Assembly: GCF_013377905.1 (NCBI RefSeq)
Contig: NZ_JABKAV010000002.1
Span: forward strand, 62,001 to 126,000
Direction of reading: 5' to 3'
Length of the DNA: 64,000 nt
From: Hymenobacter terrestris
GTDB taxonomy: Bacteria; Bacteroidota; Bacteroidia; Cytophagales; Hymenobacteraceae
Position numbers and translations under genes: made by a program. Below the pieces are notes generated by a model that saw only the letters and a program-made list of their open reading frames with translations, had not been told where the DNA came from and ran no database searches. Shown here in pieces: positions 26,481 to 34,018 of this stretch. Every line of letters begins with the position of its first letter. Position 1 is the stretch's first letter.

Positions 26481-27023
26481 ATGGAGTTTATACACTTTGA
26501 TATTTCGGGCGTAGTCGAAATCCAGCCCCGGGTGTTTGGCGATGCCCGCGGGGCATTTTTTGAGTCGTTCAGCGCCGAGAAGATGGCGGCGGCGGGCATC
26601 GTGGGCAACTGGGTGCAGGACAATCAGTCGCGCTCCGACCGGGGCGTGGTGCGGGGCCTGCACTTTCAGCAGCCGCCGCATGCCCAGGCCAAGCTCGTAC
26701 GCGTAGCCGCCGGCCGCGCCCTCGACGTTATCGTGGATATTCGCCGCGACTCGCCTACGTATGGCCAGCATCTGTCCGTGGTACTGGATGCCGAGCGGTT
26801 TAATATGCTCTACGTGCCCGTTGGCTTCGCTCACGGCTTCACGGCCCTCAAAGACGGTACGCTCTTCCTCTATAAGTGCACCGACTATTACGCCCCCCAC
26901 TCGGAGGGCGGCCTGCTCTGGAACGACCCGGCCCTGAATATCGACTGGGGTGTTTCCAACCCGACCATCTCGGCCAAAGACCAGGTACTGCCCACGCTAG
27001 CCAATTTCAACAGCCCCTTCTGA
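26481..27023 (+). CDS. rfbC: dTDP-4-dehydrorhamnose 3,5-epimerase
   Basis: A 180-residue cupin-fold epimerase of the dTDP-L-rhamnose pathway. The family signature is clear: FGDARGAFFESF near 19-30, QDNQSRSDRGVVRGLHFQ with catalytic H61, VRVAAGRALDVIVDIR, YVPVGFAHGF, and the tyrosine region LYKCTDYYAP. Normal length for RfbC/RmlC. It follows the glycosyltransferase gene on the same strand, so it may supply a rhamnose-type sugar donor; rfbA, rfbB and rfbD are not in the window. Confidence 0.93.
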   Translation: MEFIHFDISGVVEIQPRVFGDARGAFFESFSAEKMAAAGIVGNWVQDNQSRSDRGVVRGLHFQQPPHAQAKLVRVAAGRALDVIVDIRRDSPTYGQHLSVVLDAERFNMLYVPVGFAHGFTALKDGTLFLYKCTDYYAPHSEGGLLWNDPALNIDWGVSNPTISAKDQVLPTLANFNSPF

Positions 27024-27113
27024 TCACGGATTGGCGCGGATTTTTCGAATTTCACAGATTTTGTAATCGGGCCGTACTGCCGGTTTCAGACAGTTACTTT
27101 CCTGCAAAGAGCG

Positions 27114-27144
27114 AAAAGGCCACCTCACATTGAGATGGCCTTTT
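27114..27144. terminator. Bidirectional terminator between rfbC and murF
   Basis: AAAAGGCCACCTCA pairs with TGAGATGGCCTTTT with one weak pair. It lies between the convergent stops at 27023 and 27167 and has A and T tracts on both sides. Confidence 0.8.
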
Positions 27145-27166
27145 TAATTGACTACAAAATCCGTGA

Positions 27167-28468
27167 TCAAAGGAGTTCTACCAGGGTTTCCAGGCCCATG
27201 CCGCGGGAGCCTTTTACCAGCACCTGGCGGTTAGCCAGCGGGTTGGCGCGTAGCCAAGCAGCGGCTTCGGGCTTGGTAGCGAAATGCAGCATGCTGGAGT
27301 CGAGGGCGGCGGCCTGGGCCAGCTCGGGACCGATGAGGATAACCGTACCGAAGGGCAGGCCCTGCACCAGCCGTCCCAGCGAGCGGTGCTCGTCCTCACT
27401 CTCGGTGCCCAACTCGAACATGTCGCCAAGGATAACCACTTTGGCCGCCGGGTCGCCGGGGCGGGCCGCAAAGCTGCTGAGGGCGGCGGCCATGCTGCTG
27501 GGATTGGCGTTGTAGGCATCGAGCACCAGTGCGTTGCGGCTGGTGCGCACTAGTTGCGAGCGGTTGTTGCTGGGCTCGTAGGCGGCCAGCGCCTCAGCAA
27601 TGCCCTCGGCGGGCACCCCGAAGTAGGCCCCTACTGCGGCGGCGGCGGCAAGGTTGGCGAAGTTGTAGCCGCCCGTAATCTTTGCTTCCACTACCTGGCC
27701 GCCGAATAGCTCCATAATTACTTCGGGGGCCGCGCCAAGCAGCCGGGCTGGGTAGGTATCGGTGGGCCCGGGGTAGGTAACGCGCTCAGCTACCGGCGTG
27801 GCCAGGCCCGGCAGGCGGGCATCGAGCGTGTTCACGAAGGCCGTGCCGCCGACCTGGGCTAGAAAGTGAAACATTTCGCCTTTGCCTTTGGCAATACCTT
27901 CCACCCCGCCAAAGCCTTCGAGGTGGGCCTTGCCGATGTTGGTGATGAGGCCGTGCGTGGGCTCGGCCAGCCGGCATAGCTCCTTAATTTCGCCCTGGTG
28001 ATTGGCCCCCATCTCGATGATGGCCAACTCGTGCGCGCCGGGCCGGATACTGAGCAGCGTAAGCGGAACCCCAATGTGGTTGTTGAGGTTGCCTTTGGTG
28101 TACTGCACCCGAAACCGGCGACTAAGCACGGTCTGCACCAGCTCTTTGGTGGTGGTTTTGCCGTTGGAGCCCGTAATGGCCAGCACCGGCATAATCAGCT
28201 GGCGGCGGTGGTGCAGGGCCAACTGCTGCAAAGCCACCAGCGGATCGGGCACATAGGTGTAGCGGGCCGGGTCGGAAGCGGCCAGGTCAGCATCATCTAC
28301 CACAGCGAAGCGGGCCCCTTTAGCCAGCGCTTGCGGCGCGAAGTCGCGGCCCCGGAAATTGGGACCGTTGAGGGCGAAGAACAGCGTGCCGTCCTGCGGC
28401 TGGCGCGTGTCGGTGCTGACGGCTGATGCTTGCTGGAAGCGGGCGTAGAGGGCCGCGAGGTCTGCCAT
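27167..28468 (-). CDS. murF: UDP-N-acetylmuramoyl-tripeptide--D-alanyl-D-alanine ligase
   Basis: A 433-residue Mur ligase that adds D-Ala-D-Ala to the UDP-MurNAc tripeptide, the last cytoplasmic step of peptidoglycan precursor synthesis. The N-terminal domain contains STDTRQPQDGTLFFALNG (residues about 18-35), the ATP loop is ITGSNGKTTTKEL near 98-110, GNLNNHIGVPLTLL and IEMGANHQGEIKEL follow, then NIGKAHLEGFG and the C-terminal domain with LDAYNANPSSM and ILGDMFELG. It lacks other mur/fts genes next to it, so it lies outside the division-cell-wall cluster here. It is divergent from the FG-GAP protein gene, with only 42 bases between the two start codons. Confidence 0.95.
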   Translation of the reverse strand: MADLAALYARFQQASAVSTDTRQPQDGTLFFALNGPNFRGRDFAPQALAKGARFAVVDDADLAASDPARYTYVPDPLVALQQLALHHRRQLIMPVLAITGSNGKTTTKELVQTVLSRRFRVQYTKGNLNNHIGVPLTLLSIRPGAHELAIIEMGANHQGEIKELCRLAEPTHGLITNIGKAHLEGFGGVEGIAKGKGEMFHFLAQVGGTAFVNTLDARLPGLATPVAERVTYPGPTDTYPARLLGAAPEVIMELFGGQVVEAKITGGYNFANLAAAAAVGAYFGVPAEGIAEALAAYEPSNNRSQLVRTSRNALVLDAYNANPSSMAAALSSFAARPGDPAAKVVILGDMFELGTESEDEHRSLGRLVQGLPFGTVILIGPELAQAAALDSSMLHFATKPEAAAWLRANPLANRQVLVKGSRGMGLETLVELL

Positions 28469-28510
28469 GCGGTTTGTACCTAAATTTAGAAGCTAAACGA
28501 AATTCCGCCC

Positions 28511-30841
28511 ATGACTATTTCTTCTCCGAAAAACTGGAACTGGCTGCTAGGGCTGGCTGTGGTGGTGCTGGCCGGCGCAAATCAGGCCATAGCCCAGCAG
28601 GGCGCCGGGTTCGGCTTTGAGTTCCGGCCGGTGGCAAAAGTAGTGCAGGGCGGCGACACGCTGCGCCAAGCCTGGGCCGGGGGCCTTAACTCGCCCCAGT
28701 TTTCCAACCTCGACCTCAATGCCGACCAGCAACCCGACCTGCTGGTATTCGACCGCATCGGCAACCGGGTGCTCCCGTTTTTGAGCGTGGCCACGGCTAC
28801 CGGCCGCACCTGGCAGTTCGCCCCCGAATACGCGGGCCTGTTCCCACAGGGCCTGCGCAGCTGGGTGCTGCTGCGCGACTACGACTGCGACGGCCGCCCC
28901 GACCTGTTTACGGCCGACGAGCGGGGCAGCAACATTCGCGTGTTCCGCAACGAGCCCGACGCGCAGGGCCGGCCGGCTTTCCGGCTCATCACTACGGTGC
29001 TCACATATTTCGCGCCCAGCATCGGCGGCAACATCAACATTGCGGTGGGCGGCGACAATATGCCCGCCATTGAAGACGTGGACGGCGACGGCCGCCTCGA
29101 CATTGTAACCACCGAGTTCGGCACTAACACGCCTAGCCTGTATTTTTACCGCAACACCAGCACCGCGGCCTGCGGAGGCCTGAGCTTCGGGCTGGGCTCC
29201 GACTATTGGGGCGGCGTACGCATCTGCGGCCACGGCTGCGGCGGCTTCACCTTCGCCCCCGACCAGTGCCGGCCTGCCCCGTTGCGGCCCACCCACAACA
29301 CGGGCTACAACCTGGCCGTGTTTGATGTGGACGGCGACGGCCGCGCTGACCTGCTGACCGGCCGCACGAACTGCGCCGAAGTAACCATCCTGCGCAACGA
29401 GGGAACTGCTGAGCTGGCCCGCTTCACGGCGGCCGGCTTGAATGCGCCCGCTCCCTTTAATGGCCAAGCCCCGCGGGTGCCCAACCTAGCCGCCGCCTAC
29501 CCCGCCGACGTAAACTTTGATGGCCGACCCGACCTACTGCTGGCGCCCAATCTGTTCGACAACCGCGACAACAACGACACGGTGGATACCCGCAATGCGG
29601 TGCAGCTGTACCGCAACACCGGCGCGGCCACCGGTCCGAAGCTGGCCCGCGAGCCGGCCGGGTTTCTGCACCCCGATATGCTGGATGTAGGTGAGCAGGC
29701 CGCCCCGACCTTCGCCGATCTTGATGGCGACGGGCTGACCGATATGCTGGTGGGTAGCCTCAACCGCCCCGATGGCGGCGGGACCTTCCGGGCCGCGCTG
29801 CGCTACTACCGCAACGTGGGCACCCGACAGAAACCGATTTTTGAGCTGTTTGATGCCGACTACCTAGGCCTGAGCCGCCGCAAGCTGGCGGCGTTGCGCC
29901 CAGTGCTAGCCGACCTCAACGAAGATGGCCGGCCCGATCTACTTTATTCATCCTTCAGCCTGAAAGGCGGGGTCGGTACCGTAAGCTACGTGCTGAACAC
30001 GGCCGCTGCCGGCCAGCCACCTGCCTTCGACCTGACGGCTGCCGTGGAACTACCGAACATGCCGAACCAGCGCTATACCATGCCCGCCGTGGCCGATATG
30101 GATGGCGACGGCCACCCCGATTTGCTGATGGGCGTAACTGGCGCCTCAACGGCCTTTCCGGGTGGGCCGTTGCGCTACTACCGCAACTCCGGCACCGGTG
30201 AGCTAAGCCAGCGTTTCCGGCTCGAAAACAACGACTACGGCCAACTGCGAAACCTCGATGGCACATTGCCCGGCTATTTGAGCCCAGCCGTAGCCGATTT
30301 CGACCGCGACGGCCGCCCCGACCTGCTCACGGCCGCCACCGACGGCACCATTCAGTTCTTTACTGACCTGCGCACCCAGTCCGCCGCCTTTGCGGGCCGC
30401 ACGAACATCGTCTTCAACCCTCTCAACCAGCAGCTGGAAGCGGCCCGCTGGGGCGGCTCCTTCGATATGCGCTTAGTACCGGCCGCCGCCGATGTAAACG
30501 GTGACGGGATTCCGGAACTGTTTCTGGGCCAGGAAACCGGCGGCATCAGTTCGTTTGTGGGTCGTGGCGGCTTAATCACCTCCTCCCCTACCCCAATAGA
30601 CCGCTCTGGCCCCGAGGTGCGCGTGTTCCCAAACCCCGCCACTGCCCAGGCCACTGTAGAAGCCACAGAACCCGTACGTCTGACGGTGCTCGACTTGCTG
30701 GGCCGCACGGTGCGCCCCCAAACGGCGCCCGCCCGTGTGCATCAGGTATCGGTAACCGGCCTGGCTACCGGCGTATATCTGGTGCGCTGCCAGAACGAAG
30801 CCGGCAGCGTGCGTGTGCAACGGCTGGAAGTGAAGAAGTAG
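28511..30841 (+). CDS. FG-GAP/VCBS-repeat surface protein with T9SS sorting domain
   Basis: A 776-residue exported protein. Signal peptide 1-28 (AIAQ). The body consists of repeated calcium-loop blades of the FG-GAP/VCBS kind, for example DLNADQQPDLLVFD, DYDCDGRPDLFTADE, DVDGDGRLDIVTTE, DVDGDGRADLLTG, DLDGDGLTDMLVG, DLNEDGRPDLLYS, DMDGDGHPDLLMG and DFDRDGRPDLLTA, suggesting one or two beta-propellers. The C-terminal ~75 residues (VFPNPATAQATVEAT ... RVQRLEVKK) form a T9SS type A sorting domain. Likely cell-surface adhesin or binding protein; no catalytic motif seen. Confidence 0.9.
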   Translation: MTISSPKNWNWLLGLAVVVLAGANQAIAQQGAGFGFEFRPVAKVVQGGDTLRQAWAGGLNSPQFSNLDLNADQQPDLLVFDRIGNRVLPFLSVATATGRTWQFAPEYAGLFPQGLRSWVLLRDYDCDGRPDLFTADERGSNIRVFRNEPDAQGRPAFRLITTVLTYFAPSIGGNINIAVGGDNMPAIEDVDGDGRLDIVTTEFGTNTPSLYFYRNTSTAACGGLSFGLGSDYWGGVRICGHGCGGFTFAPDQCRPAPLRPTHNTGYNLAVFDVDGDGRADLLTGRTNCAEVTILRNEGTAELARFTAAGLNAPAPFNGQAPRVPNLAAAYPADVNFDGRPDLLLAPNLFDNRDNNDTVDTRNAVQLYRNTGAATGPKLAREPAGFLHPDMLDVGEQAAPTFADLDGDGLTDMLVGSLNRPDGGGTFRAALRYYRNVGTRQKPIFELFDADYLGLSRRKLAALRPVLADLNEDGRPDLLYSSFSLKGGVGTVSYVLNTAAAGQPPAFDLTAAVELPNMPNQRYTMPAVADMDGDGHPDLLMGVTGASTAFPGGPLRYYRNSGTGELSQRFRLENNDYGQLRNLDGTLPGYLSPAVADFDRDGRPDLLTAATDGTIQFFTDLRTQSAAFAGRTNIVFNPLNQQLEAARWGGSFDMRLVPAAADVNGDGIPELFLGQETGGISSFVGRGGLITSSPTPIDRSGPEVRVFPNPATAQATVEATEPVRLTVLDLLGRTVRPQTAPARVHQVSVTGLATGVYLVRCQNEAGSVRVQRLEVKK

Positions 30842-30849
30842 TGGAGCTA

Positions 30850-30950
30850 TAAGCACGTCATGCTGAGCCTGCCGGAGCATCTGTACCGCTTTTTTGCAAC
30901 GTTATGCGAAGCGGTAGAGATGCTTCGGCAGGCTCAGCATGACGTGCTTA
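30850..30950. repeat. Dispersed inverted repeat, family I, copy 2
   Basis: TAAGCACGTCATGCTGAGCC at 30850 is matched by its inverse ending at 30950, the arms being about 41 bases with a few mismatches and an 18-base spacer. It is a variant of the family-I element (core GTCATGCTGAGC ... GAGATGCTTCGG). It separates the convergent FG-GAP and omega-amidase genes. Confidence 0.85.
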
Positions 30951-30983
30951 TACGTCTCAAAATAGCCTCAACACCATCCGCCT

Positions 30984-31766
30984 TTACTGCAATACTTCAA
31001 ACGAGTCGGCATCCTGCAAAGCGGGGAAACGCTGCCGGAATTCCAATAGCTCGTCGCGGCGCAGGGTACGGGTGATGGTAGTGGCTTGGTTGCCGACTTC
31101 GACGAGGTAGTCTCCGCGCATATCGATAAGGGCCGAGTCGCCGGCATAGTCGGCACCGTTACCATCGCGGCCGATGCGGTTGACGCCCATCGTGTAGGCC
31201 ACGTTTTCGATGGCCCGGGCCCGGAGCAGCGCTGTCCAGGCAGTGCGGCGAGCGGCGGGCCAGTTGGCGGTGTACAGTAGCAGGTCGTAGGGCGCGGCCG
31301 GGTTGTTGCGGCTCCAGACGGGGAAGCGCAGATCGTAGCACACCAGCGGGCAGATGCGCCAGCCGCGCCACTCCTCAATCAGCCGCGCCGTGCCGGCCTC
31401 GTACACAGTATGCTCGCCGGCCATGGTAAAGCGGTGGCGCTTGTCGTAGTGGCTCCACGAGCCATCGGGGCGCACCCACAGCAACCGGTTGAAATACTTT
31501 CCGGCTTCCTCCACCATCAGGCTGCCGGTTACCACCGCATCGTGGGTGGAGGCCAATTGCTGCATCCAGGCCAGGGTGGGGCCGTTGGTGGGCTCGGCCA
31601 GCCCCTGGGGCGTCATGCTGAAGCCGGTCGTGAACATTTCGGGCAGCACCAGCAGATCGGTGGGAACCGAAATGGTAGCGGCCTGGCGCTCCAGGTGCTG
31701 CCGGTTGGCCTCCGGCTCGTGCCAGTGCAGGCTGGTCTGGATGAAGGAAACGGCAAGATTGGACAA
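30984..31766 (-). CDS. Nitrilase-family omega-amidase (YafV-like)
   Basis: A 260-residue C-N hydrolase. The catalytic triad is visible: glutamate in LLVLPEMFTTGF, lysine in YDKRHRF, and cysteine in PLVCYDLRFP. The EMFTTGFSM and MAGEHTVYEAG segments are typical of omega-amidases, which hydrolyse the 2-oxo-acid amides (2-oxoglutaramate, 2-oxosuccinamate) formed by glutamine/asparagine transaminases. The start appears to be TTG at 31766; no ATG is near. It follows the methionine aminotransferase gene by 62 bases on the same strand, the known functional pair of the glutamine transaminase/omega-amidase route. Confidence 0.88.
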   Translation of the reverse strand: MSNLAVSFIQTSLHWHEPEANRQHLERQAATISVPTDLLVLPEMFTTGFSMTPQGLAEPTNGPTLAWMQQLASTHDAVVTGSLMVEEAGKYFNRLLWVRPDGSWSHYDKRHRFTMAGEHTVYEAGTARLIEEWRGWRICPLVCYDLRFPVWSRNNPAAPYDLLLYTANWPAARRTAWTALLRARAIENVAYTMGVNRIGRDGNGADYAGDSALIDMRGDYLVEVGNQATTITRTLRRDELLEFRQRFPALQDADSFEVLQ

Positions 31767-31828
31767 GGCAAAGGCAGTTTGAGGCAGCGGTATATCCTAA
31801 AAATAAGATAAATAAACGAGCCCGCTTT

Positions 31829-33019
31829 CTACCTGGTGGCTTGCTTCACCCAGTCGGCCTCCTGTAGGCCGGTTAGCCGTGCGGCGGCGGCGCGCAGGGT
31901 TTCCTCGGTTTTAGCAAAGCAGAAACGCACCAGTTGGGCATCGTGGCCGTCGTGGTAGAAGGCCGACAGCGGCACCACGGCCACGCCGCTTTCCTGAGTG
32001 AGCCGGCGGGTAAATGTGCGGTCGTCGAGGCCCGGGGCCAGAGCCCCGAAACCGGCCACCTGGAAGTAGCCGCCCCCGGAAGGCAGCAACTCGAAGCCGG
32101 TAGGTGCCAGCAATTCGCGCAGTAGGTCGCGCTTCTGCTGATAAAATGCGGGCAGCGTTTCGTACAGCGCAGCATCGGGCACAACGTCGGCCAGCGCGTG
32201 CTGGGTGGGCGTGCTCACGCTGAAGGTGATAAACTGGTGCACCCGGCGCAGCTCGGCCGTGAGGGTTGGCGGGGCCAGGCAGTAGCCAACCTTCCACCCA
32301 GTGGCGTGGTAGGTTTTGCCAAACGACGACAGCACGAAGGCCCGCGCCCGCAGCTCGGGGTAGGCCGATACGCTGTTGTGCTGTGCCCCGTCGAACACCA
32401 TGTGCTCGTACACTTCGTCGCTGAGTAGCAGCGTGTCGGTGTCGCGCAGCAGGCCAGCCAACGTGTCGAGGTCGTCAGCCGAAAGCACAGCGCCGGTGGG
32501 ATTGTGGGGCGAGTTGATAAGCACGAGCCGGGTGCGGGGCGAGAGGGCCGCCGCCACCCGGTCCCAGTCGGGCCGGAAGTCGGGCGCCGACAGCGGCACG
32601 TATACCGGCACGCCGCCCTGCAGGCGCACGGCCGGGGCATACAAATCGTAGGCCGGCTCCAACAGCAGCACCTCATCGCCCGGGCGCACCACGGCGGCCA
32701 TTACGGCATACAGGCCTTCGGTGGCGCCGCTGGTGACGGTGATTTCGGTGGCCGGGTCGGGCGTATAGCCGTAGCGAAGGGCAGTTTGCTGACTGATGGC
32801 TTCGCGCAGCCGCGGCAGGCCGGGCATGGGCGCGTACTGCTGGTGGCCGGGTGTGAGCACGTGGCGGGCCAGCGCCTCCAACAGCGGCTGGGGCGGGTCG
32901 TAATCCGGGAAGCCCTGGGCCAGATTGATGGCCTCATGGTCCTGGGCCAGCTGGGTCATTACCGAAAAGATACTGGTGCCCACATCGGGCAGCTTGGAAG
33001 TGAAGGCGGGGGTAGACAT
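31829..33019 (-). CDS. Methionine/glutamine aminotransferase, fold type I (YbdL-like)
   Basis: A 396-residue PLP-dependent class I/II aminotransferase. Motifs: AINLAQGFPDYDPPQPL near the N-terminus, GATEGLYAVMAA, NSPHNPTGAVLS, DEVYEHMVFD, and the PLP-lysine region SFGKTYHATGWKVGY. The AQGFPD signature belongs to the YbdL/kynurenine aminotransferase subgroup that prefers methionine and other amino acids with glutamine-derived keto acids. ATG 33019 is used; the frame stays open into the upstream repeat element but that part is repeat-derived. It lies just upstream of the omega-amidase gene and downstream of msrA, on the same strand. Confidence 0.92.
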   Translation of the reverse strand: MSTPAFTSKLPDVGTSIFSVMTQLAQDHEAINLAQGFPDYDPPQPLLEALARHVLTPGHQQYAPMPGLPRLREAISQQTALRYGYTPDPATEITVTSGATEGLYAVMAAVVRPGDEVLLLEPAYDLYAPAVRLQGGVPVYVPLSAPDFRPDWDRVAAALSPRTRLVLINSPHNPTGAVLSADDLDTLAGLLRDTDTLLLSDEVYEHMVFDGAQHNSVSAYPELRARAFVLSSFGKTYHATGWKVGYCLAPPTLTAELRRVHQFITFSVSTPTQHALADVVPDAALYETLPAFYQQKRDLLRELLAPTGFELLPSGGGYFQVAGFGALAPGLDDRTFTRRLTQESGVAVVPLSAFYHDGHDAQLVRFCFAKTEETLRAAAARLTGLQEADWVKQATR

Positions 33020-33045
33020 AGGTGGGAATAGCTTACGGGAAAACG

Positions 33046-33150
33046 GAACGTCATTCAGAGCGAAGCGAAGAATCTCGCGGGCCAAAGTAACTCCTGATGT
33101 TGAGTTTACCTTGGCCCGCGAGATTCTTCGCTTCGCTCTGAATGACGTTC
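33046..33150. repeat. Dispersed inverted repeat, family I, copy 3
   Basis: The arms at 33046-33085 and 33111-33150 are 40 bases long and exact inverse complements, with a 25-base spacer. Core: GTCATTCAGAGCGAAGCGAA. It lies between the msrA stop and the aminotransferase start and would form a very stable stem in a joint transcript. Confidence 0.9.
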
Positions 33151-33171
33151 TATACCAATGCGCTTCAAACT

Positions 33172-33867
33172 CTACAGCGGGTTCTTCAACAGTTCGGGGA
33201 ATTTCTTGCGAAACTTCTCCACTTTGGGCACCGACACGTTCTGCACGTAGCCCGATTCGGGGTGCAGGCGGTAGTAGCCTTGGTGGTAGCCTTCGGCGGG
33301 CCAGAACTTTTTGAACGGCACCACCTGCGTTACGATGGGGTCGCCGTACTGCTTGCTGGCATTCACCCGCGCAATGGCATCGTTAATGATTTTCTTCTCT
33401 TCAGGAGTGCGGTAGAAGGCGACTGAGCGGTACTGTGGGCCGGCATCGGGACCCTGACGGTTGAGGGTGGTGGGGTCGTGGGCAGCGCGGAAAAACACGT
33501 CAATCAGCGTGGCATAGCTTACTACTTTGGGGTCGTAGTACAGCTGAATGGACTCGGCGTGGCCGGTTTCGCCGCGGCCCACCTGCTCATAGGTGGGATT
33601 GGCCTCGGAGCCGCCGCTATAGCCCGACACCACGGCTTTTACGCCCTTTATCTCCTCGAATACTTCCTCGGTACACCAGAAGCAGCCCCCGGCAAAGTCG
33701 GCCGTGGCCAAGCCAGTCATATCGGCCGGTGCGGGCCCCGCCGTGGAGCGCACGGCAGTCGAACCCTGGGCGGTAGCAGTTTTCTGGGCTTCGGCGGGCC
33801 GCTCAGAACAGGCGGTCAGCAGCAGGATGCAGACGGCGGCAAAGCCGTTTTTCAGTAGGTTGGTCAT
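33172..33867 (-). CDS. msrA: Peptide methionine sulfoxide reductase A, lipoprotein form
   Basis: A 231-residue MsrA that reduces the S-epimer of methionine sulfoxide in proteins. The catalytic motif is GGCFWCTEEVFEEIKGV, followed by SGYSGGSEANPTYEQV, GHAESIQLYYDP and YRSVAFYRTPEEK. Unlike cytoplasmic MsrA it begins with a lipoprotein signal peptide (lipobox LLTAC, cysteine near residue 20) and a linker, so it should repair envelope proteins in the periplasm or outer membrane. It is the first of three same-strand genes (msrA, aminotransferase, omega-amidase) and is divergent from the peptidase-propeller gene. Confidence 0.94.
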   Translation of the reverse strand: MTNLLKNGFAAVCILLLTACSERPAEAQKTATAQGSTAVRSTAGPAPADMTGLATADFAGGCFWCTEEVFEEIKGVKAVVSGYSGGSEANPTYEQVGRGETGHAESIQLYYDPKVVSYATLIDVFFRAAHDPTTLNRQGPDAGPQYRSVAFYRTPEEKKIINDAIARVNASKQYGDPIVTQVVPFKKFWPAEGYHQGYYRLHPESGYVQNVSVPKVEKFRKKFPELLKNPL

Positions 33868-34018
33868 GTGTTTACAGACAAAGTGTTGCGGCAGAAAGTT
33901 TGCCGGCCGGGTGGGGCCGCGCCTATCTACGCAGCCCCGCCCCTGCCCGGACGTGCGACGGGGTTTGCATTCGGGCCGGCCGGGTGGTTTCTTCGGGACC
34001 CGCTAACCTGTTTTGTCC

